Positions 51,000 to 64,000 of a DNA stretch of 64,000 nucleotides are shown here, piece after piece. Below the pieces are notes generated by a model. That model saw only the letters and a list, made by a program, of their open reading frames with translations. It was not told the origin of the DNA and ran no database searches. Made by a program: the position numbers and the translations under genes. Source of the DNA: Prochilodus magdalenae (lineage: Eukaryota > Chordata > Actinopteri > Characiformes > Prochilodontidae). Location of the stretch: positions 1,229,001 to 1,293,000 of the forward strand of contig JAMWET010003098.1 of assembly GCA_024036415.1 (NCBI GenBank), in the 5' to 3' direction. Positions within the stretch are counted from its first letter, which is position 1. Each line of letters opens with the position of its first letter.

Positions 51000-51621
51000 C
51001 CTAATTATCCTTTCAATGCTGAAAACAGTTTTAAGAGTTTAAAGACCATCAATGTTAGGGATGGATAAAGATACATAAAGGAAGCATAAATGAGCATTCA
51101 CTTCAAAATTCAGTATTACAGAGTTCCCAGTCTCAGGAACCATCCAGCACGTATAATGCATTTAGAAACAAATCTCTGGACTTCCTTACACTTTCAGTGA
51201 AATGAACTGAAAAAGCAGATTTACTAGATATTAACATGGCATTGACAATATAAAACTGTGAATTGGCTGCCCACTATAACATCATGTAATGTCACAACAA
51301 ATTCTAGAAAAAAAAATGTGGCATTTAATGCACTGTAAAAATCTGATCTCTTGTCCATTTTAATAATAATATATGACCAAGAACTATGATTTACAATCCA
51401 CAATTCCACAATTTAAACATTATACACATAGATAGCCTATTTTACGGTGACTCAACATGAACTTTGGCCCAGCCAGCCAAAAAAGAACCAGGGCTGTATA
51501 TATTTCTCACCAGAAAGCAATATAGGTTCTCAGAACTGTTTTGGTTACACTCCTGTGGGATAAGCCCTCAATCTGGCAACCACATCATCCCAGCCACAAC
51601 CACAAGCAGTGTTGCCAAAAC
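51000..51621. other. Unique DNA, no gene
   Basis: A GGTTCTCAGAAC palindrome lies near 51526; otherwise nothing is recognised. Confidence 0.5.
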
Positions 51622-53100
<1,479 letters not shown>

Positions 53101-53330
53101 CCACACTGAATTTCTTTACAGGGCATCCAACAAGCTAATGTAATGAAGAGCAGTGGTTGCGTGATAGGAGATTTGGGACTGCCGCTTTAATGGCACAAAA
53201 TCTAATTGTCAAAATTCTGAAGGAGGGAGATAATGTCCATCTACCAATTTAACTGCTTGAGGCAAAGAGACTGAGTTGAAAAGGAAGTGAGCGATAGGCG
53301 CACCTTATCACAAGGAAGGAAATGTTTAAG
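53101..53330. promoter_or_regulatory. Candidate conserved non-coding block
   Basis: Complex, repeat-free sequence with GCTAATGTAATGAAGAGCAG, ACTGCCGCTTTAATGGCACA and TCTAATTGTCAAAATTC words. Homeodomain-type TAAT cores recur about every 30-40 bp. Inference only. Confidence 0.25.
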
Positions 53331-53688
53331 TCCTGAAGGATGATAGTGATTCTCTGGCTACGTACCATACAAAGCAATTAACTCATTCTCAAAGCAAGGC
53401 CCACAGATAAGAGAACTGTGCAACTTATCATCCACACTTGTTATCACATGTCATGCAAAGGTCACATAAAGATCAGCGAATATAAATGGTGATTCATACG
53501 TTTGTGACAGCTGTATTTTAAGGCCTGATATTCTACTGGGCTGTATGTTTCATTCCCTGCTCTCATAACAACACATCTTAGACATCAGTTATACAATGAT
53601 TAATGTATAGTAATTCCATAATAGACGCTTAATTATTACGTGTAGCTTCGTAATCAGACTGCTCCAATAGAACAGAAAATTAAATGTG
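53331..53688. other. Unique DNA, no gene
   Basis: Nothing is recognised. Confidence 0.5.
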
Positions 53689-53889
53689 GTTGGTGTGGTG
53701 CAAAGGATAACATCACTTGTCACTGAGCTACCACACCATATGGGAGATTGGGGTTCGATTCCTGGTCTGGGTGACTACGCTGTGCTACACCAATAAGAGT
53801 CCTTGGGCAAGACTCTTAACACTACATTGGCCTACCTGTATTATGATTGACCTTGTAATTTGCTCTGGATAAGAGCATCAGATAAATAG
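53689..53889 (+). mobile_element. tRNA-derived SINE with HpaI-like tail
   Basis: The tRNA-like head has a box B GGTTCGATTCC (53752-53762), preceded by CACTGAGCTACCACACCATA. The body contains GAGTCCTTGGGCAAGACTCT and ACTACATTGGCCTACCTGTA. It ends in TTGCTCTGGATAAGAGCATC followed by AGATAAAT. The tail is the one known from salmonid HpaI-type and other teleost SINEs, thought to be shared with a partner LINE. An AT-rich run follows directly. This copy is diverged and presumably inactive. Confidence 0.82.
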
Positions 53890-54411
53890 TATATATATTT
53901 ACTTTGGCATAGATACAGTAGGAGAGTTTGGTACATGAAATTGGCAATCCAAGAACCTTGTGCATTCTTCCGCAAATACAAAACAAATAAGAGTTGGCAA
54001 AAAAGGACCAATTCCAAAATCTTAAGCTGTCAGGTAAACGTCTTGACTCATTAATAGAGAAAACAGAGCAGCAGCGACAAAAATTGCAAACCAAGTAGCC
54101 GCCATACTATGTGATTGAATCCACTTTTTGACAGTTAAAAGCAGATCAGTTTAAATAAAAGAATATATGTGTTGTCGTTAAGATCGAAAGCAAGTAGATA
54201 GCATGAGTAACGTTAACATCAACTAACTAGGCTAACTAAATAATGCCTAACAATACATAACTAAATAATATTACATCTACTGTATTTAAATGCAGGTTCA
54301 TTCATTTTCCTGTTTGTGCCTATTCCGACATACTATTTTAATGTAAGTGGCATAAAATTATTTCTTATAAAATTTTAGTTAATTGAAATGCCAAAACAGC
54401 TTGTATACCTC
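53890..54411. other. Unique AT-rich DNA
   Basis: Nothing is recognised. Confidence 0.5.
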
Positions 54412-54469
54412 TTACATTTTACATTTACGGCATTTAGCAGACACTTTTATCCAGAGCAACTTCTGTTAA
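54412..54469 (-). repeat. SINE/LINE 3'-tail fragment (minus strand)
   Basis: On the minus strand it reads GAAGTTGCTCTGGATAAAAG followed by TGTCTGCTAAATGCCGTAAA and TGTAAAATGT. This is the full HpaI-like tail with its usual ATGTAAA end. It has no tRNA-related head, so it may be a 5'-truncated LINE or SINE insert. It lies 520 bp from the complete SINE, in the opposite orientation. Confidence 0.7.
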
Positions 54470-57085
54470 TAATAATATTAATAATATTTCCAGCTAATAC
54501 AGGAAGGTTAGAGCCTAAATTTGCCATGAGCTCAGACACTGACACTCAGACACTACCCAAACTTTCTACATAAACATAAAAATCAATTGGAAATTCTAAA
54601 TTGTTGAACACTATTGGCAATTATTAAAATTAAAAAGCAATCTTTTAATCAATAAATACAAAGTGCTACCACTTACTGTAAATTACTGTAAATTATGCTA
54701 ATTACTAGTTTCCATTTTATTGTTAGCAATGTTAGCATGTGTGGCTACTACTTTATGCTTCAGCACGCTGAATGTTTTTCGCTTTGTTGTGTAAATCCAA
54801 AGTGAAATGGGCATTACACCTTACATCTTATGCCAAGCCTGAAAAGGACTCAAATCTTACACTTGCGTCAGTATGAAGTGGCTCTCAACAGTCAGCTGAA
54901 CCTACAAATACACAGCACCCACTAGGCAAATACATTTAAGGCTTGCTATTCCAGCAAGAGAACAAAGATACCACAGTGCAAATTTAATATCAGAGGCATT
55001 TTAAATTGACTGAATGAAACTTTTGATTAAAACATTGGGCTCCAGATGCACATTACATTCAGATCCATCAGTATCATAAAAACTTGGGCATAACATCAGT
55101 CTTGCCAAAAGGTAAATGATATGTAACATATTGGCTTGATGAAGTGCAATGACTACATTCTCAAATGAGCCATCATACACTGTGTTAGAAGCCCTAATCT
55201 GTGGTGTAATTATGGCCAGATAAAATGAATTTACTTGACAGGAGTTAAAATGCAGCAAGCATACTGAAAACCCTCAGTCACACTTAAGAATTTTAAATGG
55301 ATTTACCCATTCTCAGATTTCTGTGCCACATGTTCTTCTGTGTTAAGAAAGACCACAAAGCACAGGAACAAATCTTTAGGTACAGAGTTCAAAGTCTCCG
55401 AAGCCTCTGCAAGTCTGTGCAAAGCATGCCTCTGTGTCCACACAGGGAAAACTGGGCATGGTGTGGCTTGGCCCAGTGCTTAGTTTCATTCAGGTTGACC
55501 TATAGTAGCCAAAGCCTGATCCAAAACCTGGTCTTTACGGTCCAAACACTTCACGTATGATTGAACCGAACATCCTGACCCTCACCATTTTTCCACCACA
55601 GCACCAGCCTACACAAAAATTCTCTCCACACCACACCGGGTGGGATGCAGGAGGTGGCTCCACAATAACGTCATGTTATTTTGGCAACAGATGGGCACCA
55701 AAGTTCCATTCAACACCAGTGCTTGATTGAACCCCCTGTATTTAACTGTGGCCACTGTGTCTGTAGTTATACTCATAGTGAAAAAGCCACAAGTTATTTT
55801 TCAAATTCAGGTTAAAAATGATGGTTTAGTCACAAAATATCTTCCTGAGAATTAGACTTTGGAACAAAGGTAACATTTCAGAACGTCTTTTCAGCGGACC
55901 CCTCCCTTAGCAAAGTGACGCAACATTCCAGCCTTATTGACAAGTTTTGGTTGCTAATGGTCTGTGTAACGTGGCGCGCCTGGGTGGAAAAGGTGCACAT
56001 GTGGGCAGCAGGCCTGCGGCTGAAGCTGGTGGCTCCAGACTCATCTCTCCACAAACATACATGCTGACTATGAGCCTACGTGCCATACATGTGGACTCTA
56101 CCGTATCTAGTTGTTGCCTAGTATTCCAGTGCAACCTATAACAACTTGGAAGTGCATGGCTGCCAGTGACTGTGACTTTTCGATTCTGAAACATTAACTT
56201 GTGGTCATGACAATGCACCCACAGCACTATGTAGTTTATAGCATGTAGCTGATACCTGAAGAGTTTTGAGACACAGATTGAACTCAGTCCTTGTCACCAT
56301 TTTAATCCTTTTTGGTTAGGAAACGGTTAAGAAATTACTTTTGCTCCTCCCTAACAATACAAAATATAAAGTTTGGTTTTTTTTGGCATTAAGAAAATTT
56401 ATATTATATTTATATTAAATATTATATTACTGAATAATAATGACTAAATATTATACATTAACATTTAAAATTTCTTCCACCCCCTGCATGTCACCTATAG
56501 GAGAATTACTACTCTTTGAATGCTGGCAGCATACAGTCTAAGCTATTTCACCCACAGTCACAATTTATAACATATTGCATAGAAAGCTGCCTACAAAGCT
56601 GTCTCTGAAGACAACTGTGTCCCCTGTTTTTGATTTGAGGCTATAACACAGCCCGTTAACCCCCCAGACAGCCTGCCTGTCAGTTAACTAAGGTTGTGTT
56701 CATGTATGCAGCACACGGTTCGTTTTGATGGGTCTATATCACCTATAGTTGGTTTACAAACTTCTTGCTATACTACTTTCTACCTTTGTGAAGAGGAGAT
56801 AACTGATACCAATAAGCACTCCTTTAAACTGGGATTTAGATATAACCATATTCATCCTTCAGCCTTGTTTTGGGCACAGAGCACTAAGAGCTTTGATTAC
56901 CTATGATCCCATGTAGAAGTTATGCGGTGATACTATATATCATATATATGAATATATAATATAAATATAACATAAATTGAATAAATACATTTTAGCATTT
57001 AGAGGTTTAGTATAATACTGTAGAGTCCCTGTCCCCTTAGGCATGGCACCATATACTGAAATGCCTCTGTTCATTTCATTGTAAA
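54470..57085. other. Unique DNA, no gene
   Basis: No gene is recognised. An 11-bp unit TTACTGTAAAT is duplicated near 54673-54694. Chance frames at 55001-55258, 55297-55560 and 55934-56227 have no domain. AT-rich runs lie at about 56380-56470 and 56930-56990. Confidence 0.5.
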
Positions 57086-57133
57086 GAGAGAGAGTGAGAG
57101 GAGAGAGAGAGTGAGAAAGAGATGAGATGAGAG
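57086..57133 (+). repeat. Short GA-rich tract
   Basis: Interrupted GA repeat, purines on +. Confidence 0.85.
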
Positions 57134-57139
57134 ATCATC

Positions 57140-57440
57140 CGATCTACTGTACATCCAGATCAATAATTAATTAGTTAAGAGGAAGATTGATCAACTTCTT
57201 CAACCCACTGTGTATTTCTCTTTAACGCTCTGTGGCACGTCTGGTCAGCCAGCCCGTGCGCTGGAGCGAGGTCCTCTGAGATGAATGAGTGTGCGTTATA
57301 TCCAGACTCTGATCGATGGGAATGGAACATATTAATAGCATTTTTACTGGGATATACACCCAATTATTGATAGTTGACACTGATAGGCTCTTTTTACTGA
57401 CGATCTGTCACCGCTGTCATTAACGCAGCAAGCTAACAGG
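57140..57440. promoter_or_regulatory. Candidate conserved non-coding block
   Basis: Complex repeat-free sequence with CAATAATTAATTAGTTAAGA (homeodomain cluster), AATTATTGATAGTTGACACT and ATCTGTCACCGCTGTCATTA (TGTCA MEIS/TGIF-type cores in both orientations). It is one of the stronger enhancer-like candidates by eye. Conservation not tested. Confidence 0.3.
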
Positions 57441-57639
57441 CGCTGAACAGAACAATAACTGAAGTCAAACAGACGTTAGAGAGGCGCTAGCTAACGGCAT
57501 GCATGTGTTTCACTCGCTAAACCAGTAATGTCTTTTTTAGGGCTACAGATTCAAAAACGTTGGTATTTTTTTTTCTGAAACGGTTTATGGACTGTATAAC
57601 AGGCTGCTTTAATCTACAGGGGTTATAACAAGTTTATAA

Positions 57640-57889
57640 CACCAGAGCAGCCGAGATTAGGCTACATAAATCACTCAGGGCTAAAGAGAGGTATAAGCAC
57701 TGGCGGCGGGATGCAGGACTCGCCCCGCCCCTTCAAACAGCTTACACTGGAGAGGTTAACCTAGCTAAGGTCGTTATCGAGCACAGACAGGGGATTATCA
57801 AGTAACTGGCGCGGATCCGTGGCGTTTCCGTTAGATGCGGAATTTGAATTCAGTGGTTGTGACTGAACCCGCGGCTTTGCAACTTCATG
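57640..57889. promoter_or_regulatory. GC/CpG-rich patch with an Sp1-like box
   Basis: Short GC-rich stretch with GGCGGCGGG and CGCCCCGCCCC (Sp1/GC-box-like, about 57721-57731), then TGGCGCGGATCCGTGGCG. In an AT-rich window such a patch could mark a small promoter or a GC-rich mobile-element end. No open reading frame or splice signal links it to a gene. Confidence 0.2.
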
Positions 57890-58010
57890 GGCGATACCAA
57901 TGATTTCCTTTCCATCTGATACCAAGTAATACCAAAGCTAATATCCCAATACTATTACCGATACTGCTGATACTACAAAGTTTGTCATTTTCAACAAAGA
58001 CAAATGGGAA
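57890..58010 (+). repeat. 'GATACCAATAC' teleost dispersed-repeat fragment
   Basis: The repeated GATACCAA, AATACCAAAG, CCAATACTATTACCGATACT and GATACTACAA words match a common teleost repeat made of 'GATACCAATAC/GTATCGG' units. The fragment is degraded and of unknown class. Confidence 0.4.
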
Positions 58011-59389
58011 ATTTGACCAAAATTAAAAAAGTTTGACATTAATATTAAATAACTGACAACTTTTAGAAGATCCATCTTATTTGTTTCTTTTTAAATATCA
58101 CTTTTCAAGGTTCAACTGAGTGTTCAGTAATGTTCAAATGATATGTTATATTCAAATTACAGGTTCAGGGTGTGTTCAGTGTGTTCAGATGTTTACAGTT
58201 TCAAATTCAGCCCCTAAATGAGTGTTTATTAGATTAATATCTAAACTGTTACATTTAAAAGCTCAATATAAATCTAATAAAATAAGTATGTATCTAAAGC
58301 ATGGCAGATTAAAAGTAAAGAATATAGAAATATAGTATATAAGTTACAAGCTTATCTAATATTTTGTCTCATGGTGTAGGACACATGCATCACGTTATTC
58401 ATGTTTCTTATTCTACATTTTAAAAGACTTCTGCTTGTGAACCTTTTGATAATTTGTTTAGGGAAATATACCAGTTAAAAATGCAGATTTTAGCCTTTTG
58501 TGTATTACATTTAAAGTCAGCTTTATTTTGCCTCCTTTAAAGTAGTTGCTTTACTACACCATCATTTACAGCATTTATTATTTAGGTATTAGTCATTATT
58601 TACATATATATTTTTCAGTGTTTTTTTGCCTACTAAATTACAATGATTAAAAGTTTAACGATTAGTTTTACTTTCTTCATTTAGCAGAATTTACTGCAGC
58701 GGATTCTATTAGTTATTGAATTACAAATTATGAAAATACACAACAGACATGTGAGGGGGAAGTAATACAAGCTGGTTTGTACAATCTGTTGTAATGCGAT
58801 GTACCTGTTTTATTATTATTTTTTTGTTAATGATTTTGTAAGACTCTGGTTTTTATGTAATTCTTGCTCACTGGTCAGTTACCCTGCATTTTGCCTGCCT
58901 GCTTCTACGGTTTCTTCCAATGAAACTAGATATCAACATCTGACAGTATTTTTTTTTCTTTTCTTTTGGATAACAAACATTATGTCATTTTCTGTCAGCT
59001 GGAAAATATAACTGAAAAGTAGAATAAGGCTTCACGGAAAATGGAATGATAGATAGTGTTGTTAATCTTAGCATTATTAATTCTGGGATCAATAAACATT
59101 GACAAAATTCCTCCTTCACCAATAATGTTCTCTTCGTTTAAGAAATTTGTTCTTGAATAGGTCCTAAGGAAAAATCTACATCAGATTCATGACATGTTCT
59201 TAAACTGCAGAATTAGGGCGTGTAGATTAGTGGTTGATACATTAGAGCCAAAGCTATGAAGATTGGGATCTGACAGAGATGCTGACTGATCTGACATGAT
59301 TTTACTAAATATTCTGAAATAGCCTTCAACAGATGCTACAGAAACATTCAAACCATGCCTGCCAAGTGAAGCAAGCGCTTCTTTACCCA
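58011..59389. other. Unique AT-rich DNA, no gene
   Basis: Nothing is recognised. A GTTCAGTGTGTTCAG direct repeat lies near 58173-58188. Confidence 0.5.
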
Positions 59390-60170
<781 letters not shown>

Positions 60171-61870
60171 AATGCAAAGATTGGGTCAATTCCTCTCCTT
60201 TTTATCTGGTTTCATTTTTTATTTTTATGACTGAATTGACAGGACGCTTTTCAACCTGCATGGTTGTTGTGTCATTTTAGATATTCTAATTTTCCAGAAC
60301 ATTGTATGATATAGAAAGTAAAATATGTGGAAACTGTATTTGTCTGATGTCAAACCACATGGCTTTACAGATTGTGGTTTTAAACCCTGTCTTAAAAGGC
60401 ACAGATAAAATTCCTAAAACATTCGATCTATCAATGTTATGAATGCATCAGCTCAGCTTCCAATCGCCCAATTCCTAATCAAAACCTGCAGTGTAGCCCA
60501 TACTTTGAGCATATGCTCAGTAGTGGGCAATAAATGTTGGTGAAGCAGAGTGGGTTAAGGGACTGCAGTTTCACATAAACTAGACAGTCCGTCAAGCCAT
60601 AGGCCACAGGCCATTCACAGTTCACCTCACCCAACCTGCCATGATAGAGCAGCAGCAGACCAGCAAATTTTCCCAGACAGGGAGGCACTAAAATCTCACA
60701 GGGGGTGTGCAATGTGGACACAGTAACACATAACAATACTTGTCAACATCAGTTAAATTATAAGTTTAATGATATTTTGGTTTTTTTTTAGTTTTGCAGG
60801 CAAGTTTCAACAGAAAAAAATAGTAAAGTGAAACAAGAGTGACACTAATGACTGTTGCTATGATAATAAAAAAGACTAAATTATTTAAAGCATTTCATAT
60901 TAAACAATCAAAATGAAATAACTAAAGTAAGATCATTCATATTGCCTAACCCATACTGTCCCCCTTTCTGTCTGTAATAACCTGTAGTATCATACAATCG
61001 TACTGCAGTTGAGAGACTTTCCAGGGTCGTTTGTGTGCTCTGTGGAGGATCCAGGCAAACATTTCAGATGTCTCAGCTTCCTGCTATTCTATATGTGTCA
61101 CCAGTCCTTCATACTGGAAGTCCTATAAGAATGCCAAAGGGCAGGGATCTGTCTGCGTCAGAAACGAAGCAATGCTTCCATACACTGACCTCGGTGGGGA
61201 AAAAGTGACCAACCACACAGTTGCCCCAAGCCTGCTGTAGAATCTGGCCCACAATTATAAAGCCTGACCGCATGACCACACAGTCTCTGTACTGGTCAAA
61301 GCATGGAAAAGGGCAGCTTGGGAGGTCTCTTACTGGAGGTACACATCCAATGACAGGATGTGTTTCCAGTTGCTGGGCTTTTAACCCTGTAATCATCGTA
61401 AGGACCAGATACATTAAATGCACGCAAGGAAACTATGCCTGCGCTATGCAGAATGTGATAAAGACCCTGGATCAGAGCTGCTCATTGAAGCACTTGCTGA
61501 ACTCCTTTTCCTTTCCTTTCATCACTAAATCAGAGCGTAGATGTTCACCAGAAAACACCCTGGAAGTTGTCAGAACGTGATTTACAATCATCATTTACAG
61601 AGCAAACAGTTGTGCTCCCCTCATCCATTCACAGGACACAGGACACCTACACCCATTAATATGACCACAACACGTGTTAAACCGCCAGCCCTACGATGGA
61701 AGCCGTACAGTTTTTCTTCTCTCCTCCTCGTCACAGTCCATAAACCATATCCAGTGATTAATGCATCAATCATTCTACATGAAAGCCTGGGAGTCGTTTC
61801 ACCCTGGTGCTGTCAGGAGGCCGGTCTGTGGCTGAGTGACAGGAATATGGATGCTGTTGCTGGTAAATGA
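60171..61870. other. Unexplained stretch with several non-simple open frames
   Basis: Minus frames at 60479-60736 (85 codons) and 61109-61423 (104 codons), and plus frames at 61221-61580 and 61541-61870, have balanced amino-acid composition rather than low complexity. I recognise no domain. They could be chance, fragments of an old mobile element next to the Tc1 relic, or unrecognised exons. The 61109-61423 minus frame ends at the window's unique sequence without a clear splice pattern. Confidence 0.3.
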
Positions 61871-62110
61871 GCTTTAACGGTTCCTTAGGGTCTCACCGCA
61901 CAGCCCGCCTGGCCGGCCGCGCTGCTCCCGGCCCGCTGATAGAATTAAGGAGTCCTTGAACCATGCTGCTCGTGCTTCCTGAAGCAATTACCATGAAGCA
62001 GTGGGGCCACCTAGCCCAGCGGGTCGTGTGTGTGGAGTGGCGGGGGATCCGGGGGGTGTTTAAACAGAGCTGCACGGGGTGCATCCCGCCACCCACGCAC
62101 GAGAGGGCTA
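61871..62110. promoter_or_regulatory. GC-rich candidate conserved non-coding block
   Basis: GC-rich complex sequence with CCTGGCCGGCCGCGCTGCTC, TGATAGAATTAAGGAGTCCT and GAAGCAATTACCATGAAGCA words. A minus frame (61893-62096) and a plus frame (61963-62256) cross it but show no domain. A regulatory role is inferred from composition only. Confidence 0.25.
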
Positions 62111-63157
62111 GAGAAACATTTCAGCTCTGTGCACACAGAGAAGGGAGAGTTTTTCTCTCCTTTTTTTCACATTGTTTTGTTTTCCTTCTGAGACATCCAT
62201 CGTGGCCGGCATGGTGGGTGGGGGTAAGATCTGTTTTCGTAGAATCAAAGCCATGAGTTGGCATGTAACATGAGGAAATGTTACATTATAGACAGATGTC
62301 TCTCATCCTCTGCTTCCTGTTACCAGAAGAAGAGGATGATTCTTCAGATTCGCATTGTTTTAGCCATATTTCCATTTGAACTTTTCAGCGATAGCGTTTT
62401 TTGCCTCCGATGGAAACACGTCTAAACTAATCTTAGGAGGTATGAGGTTCCTAAAGCAAGTCTGCTAGAAAAGAATGGAAGCTGTATAAAGGATGGAGAC
62501 ACTAAACAGTGATATAAATGATTTGAAGGATCTAAAACTGATCAAAATCAAGTTATTGAGGCTTGTTTGTAGTTTTCTGTGAAACGCGTATTCTCCTTTT
62601 TTCTCTCTGATGCAAATACATGAATCGTGAGTACATAATAGCTGTTTTGACTGTAAATTAAAAACATAAATGGTCATTTTTGACGCAATTAACCATTAGG
62701 TAAAGGGTTTAAGCTCTGGAAGGTTCTTCACACTTACACATCATCAAATTTACAAAAGCTTGCTGTTCATTAGGTTATCGCATCCATTCATCGAGTCAAG
62801 GGGCAAACATTATGGCTATGTTTATTTGTGGAGTGGTCTGCATTAAATTTAATTAGCACAACAGTCTTCCAAAATCACATGAATTCCCCACTGCCCTCAA
62901 GAGGAGGAAACGCTTGGAATTCTGCCCCAGGAAGGTCACTACTCTCCTGCACCAGGCTGCAGCGTGTACCAAGGCTAGGGTCAAAGGTCTCAGGGACTAG
63001 TCATTCCGCACTGCCCTGGCGCCTGCCGGCACAGGCCTCAATTTGTAATAGGCAAACTCCAACCTCGGAGGGCTTCCCTGGCAAAACAGAAGGCTTAAAC
63101 ACAACCAGCTACCCCAAGGCCCCAAATCTGCCTCCACATCCTGGCTCCAACTGCCCA
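62111..63157. other. Unique DNA, no gene
   Basis: 62240-62820 is AT-rich without features. 62870-63130 is richer in C and carries a plus frame (62828-63208) that lacks any domain. Confidence 0.45.
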
Positions 63158-63307
63158 AATAAGAGGAATTACCCCACTACCCTTCTGCTCTGTGAAAACA
63201 CACTTTAATAAGAGAAATTATCTTAGTGAAGGGTTAGGTCCAATCAACACACCTAATAAGAGGAATTACCTTTGTGAGGGGACAGCAGGCCTTATTAAGA
63301 GGTATTA
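63158..63307 (+). repeat. Four spaced copies of AATAAGAGGAATTA
   Basis: Copies lie at 63158-63171 and 63255-63268 (exact), 63207-63220 (AATAAGAGAAATTA) and 63294-63307 (ATTAAGAGGTATTA), with start spacings of 49, 48 and 39 bp. The middle two share more flank (TAGTGAAGGG versus TGTGAGGGG), so the array looks like a diverged tandem repeat of about 48 bp. The AGAGGAA core resembles an ETS/PU.1-type site, so a regulatory cluster is an alternative. Confidence 0.6.
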
Positions 63308-64000
63308 GTCCAGGGTGGCAGCAGCTCCACCCTGCTCTCCGCCTCATTACCTTCGGATTTATGTGAGAGTTTATGCTGCGTGCAGGGTGGTGCTCATGAG
63401 TGCTAAACACCACTGACCCTCACTGTAAATACGGAAATTAATAAATAGTAGGCTAATCTGGAAAGAACAAAAGCAGTAATTCAAAAAGTAATCAGTGCTT
63501 TCCTTTGGGACACCTTGAAATACAAAGACCAGGCAGCAGTAGAAAAGAATTCCAAAAGTGATGTGTGTTCATTACTTCTTCATGGTTCAATCTACTGAGT
63601 CTTTTGTTTGGAAAGTCAGTACAGGCTTGTAATCTGGAGGCAGAAGCAAAAACTCCACACATACAATTCCACTATGGTTTTAAGGCAATGTTAAAATGTA
63701 GATATGAGCAGGAAACACTCTTCTCTCTGATGGTTTTACTGTGATGGGAGAGGGCAGGATGTTCATATCTCTAATTCACCCTGAGATAAATCTATAGAGT
63801 GCTGCCTGGCTTGCCTGGCATTTCCTAGTTTTTCTCTAGAGCTTACAAATCTAGATGCACTCTAAAGGTTTCTTTTATTACCCCAGATTCATCTCATTAT
63901 ATTTTCACAACCCCAAGTCAAACACAAATCACCAATGCCAGTAATCCTTAAAGTGTAAATATCATTTGTTATATGTGCTTTTTACAGCATGTGTTACTAC
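63308..64000. other. Unique DNA, no gene
   Basis: No gene, RNA or repeat family is recognised up to the window end. Confidence 0.5.

Noticed and set aside
53689..53765. Possible tRNA gene (good box B)
   Set aside because: Same reason: the sequence continues into a SINE body with a known-type tail.
63158..63307. CRISPR-like spaced repeats
   Set aside because: Units are 14 bp, imperfect, irregularly spaced and in animal-type DNA; no cas genes. A diverged tandem repeat or binding-site cluster fits better.

Overview
The window looks like non-coding nuclear DNA from a teleost fish, most likely an otophysan (characin, catfish or electric-fish relative). The evidence is the repeat content: a decayed Tc1-like transposon, two tRNA-derived SINEs whose layout and tails match families I know from otophysan and salmonid genomes, a long-terminal-inverted-repeat (TIR) element present twice that I recall as abundant in characiform and siluriform sequence, several small TIR (MITE-like) elements, and very dense CA, GA, GAA and AAC microsatellites. 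Taxonomic placement is from memory of these families and could not be searched.

I found no convincing host protein-coding gene, rRNA, functional tRNA or CRISPR array. The long open frames fall into two groups. Some are low-complexity translations of microsatellites (around 3.0-3.7, 17.9-18.5, 27.8-28.2, 39.1-39.5, 42.5-43.1 and 51.6-52.0 kb). The rest are short frames with no recognisable domain or codon signal. The only recognisable protein-coding ancestry is the broken Tc1 transposase on the minus strand at about 59.6-60.2 kb.

Layout: 1-10.6 kb is mostly unique AT-rich DNA with a long CA array and the long-TIR element at 6.8-7.5 kb. 10.6-15.7 kb is a cluster of small DNA elements and teleost-type dispersed repeats. 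17.99-18.44 kb is a 450 bp polypurine GAA-type tract. 18.6-30 kb mixes unique DNA with AT, pentanucleotide, AAC/AAT and CA arrays and a pair of adjacent palindromes. 33.5-34.9 kb is the longest block of unique, complex sequence with an enhancer-like texture. 36.7-43.4 kb is rich in GA and CA arrays. 44.2-44.6 kb holds a second, truncated long-TIR copy. 48.4-54.5 kb holds two SINEs, a well-preserved MITE, a (GA)78 array and a LINE- or SINE-tail fragment. 57-64 kb holds a GC-rich patch, the Tc1 relic, an unexplained ORF-bearing stretch and a four-copy spaced motif.

The combination of no genes with many blocks of complex unique sequence between repeats is what a gene desert or giant intron around a developmental regulator looks like. 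I marked the best candidate regulatory blocks at low confidence, because conservation cannot be tested from one sequence. I did not find a credible new biological system. The most checkable oddities are the one-sided orientation of all long GA-rich tracts, the intact-looking MITE at 50.7 kb, the double palindrome at 28.36 kb, and the four-copy AATAAGAGGAATTA motif near 63.2 kb.
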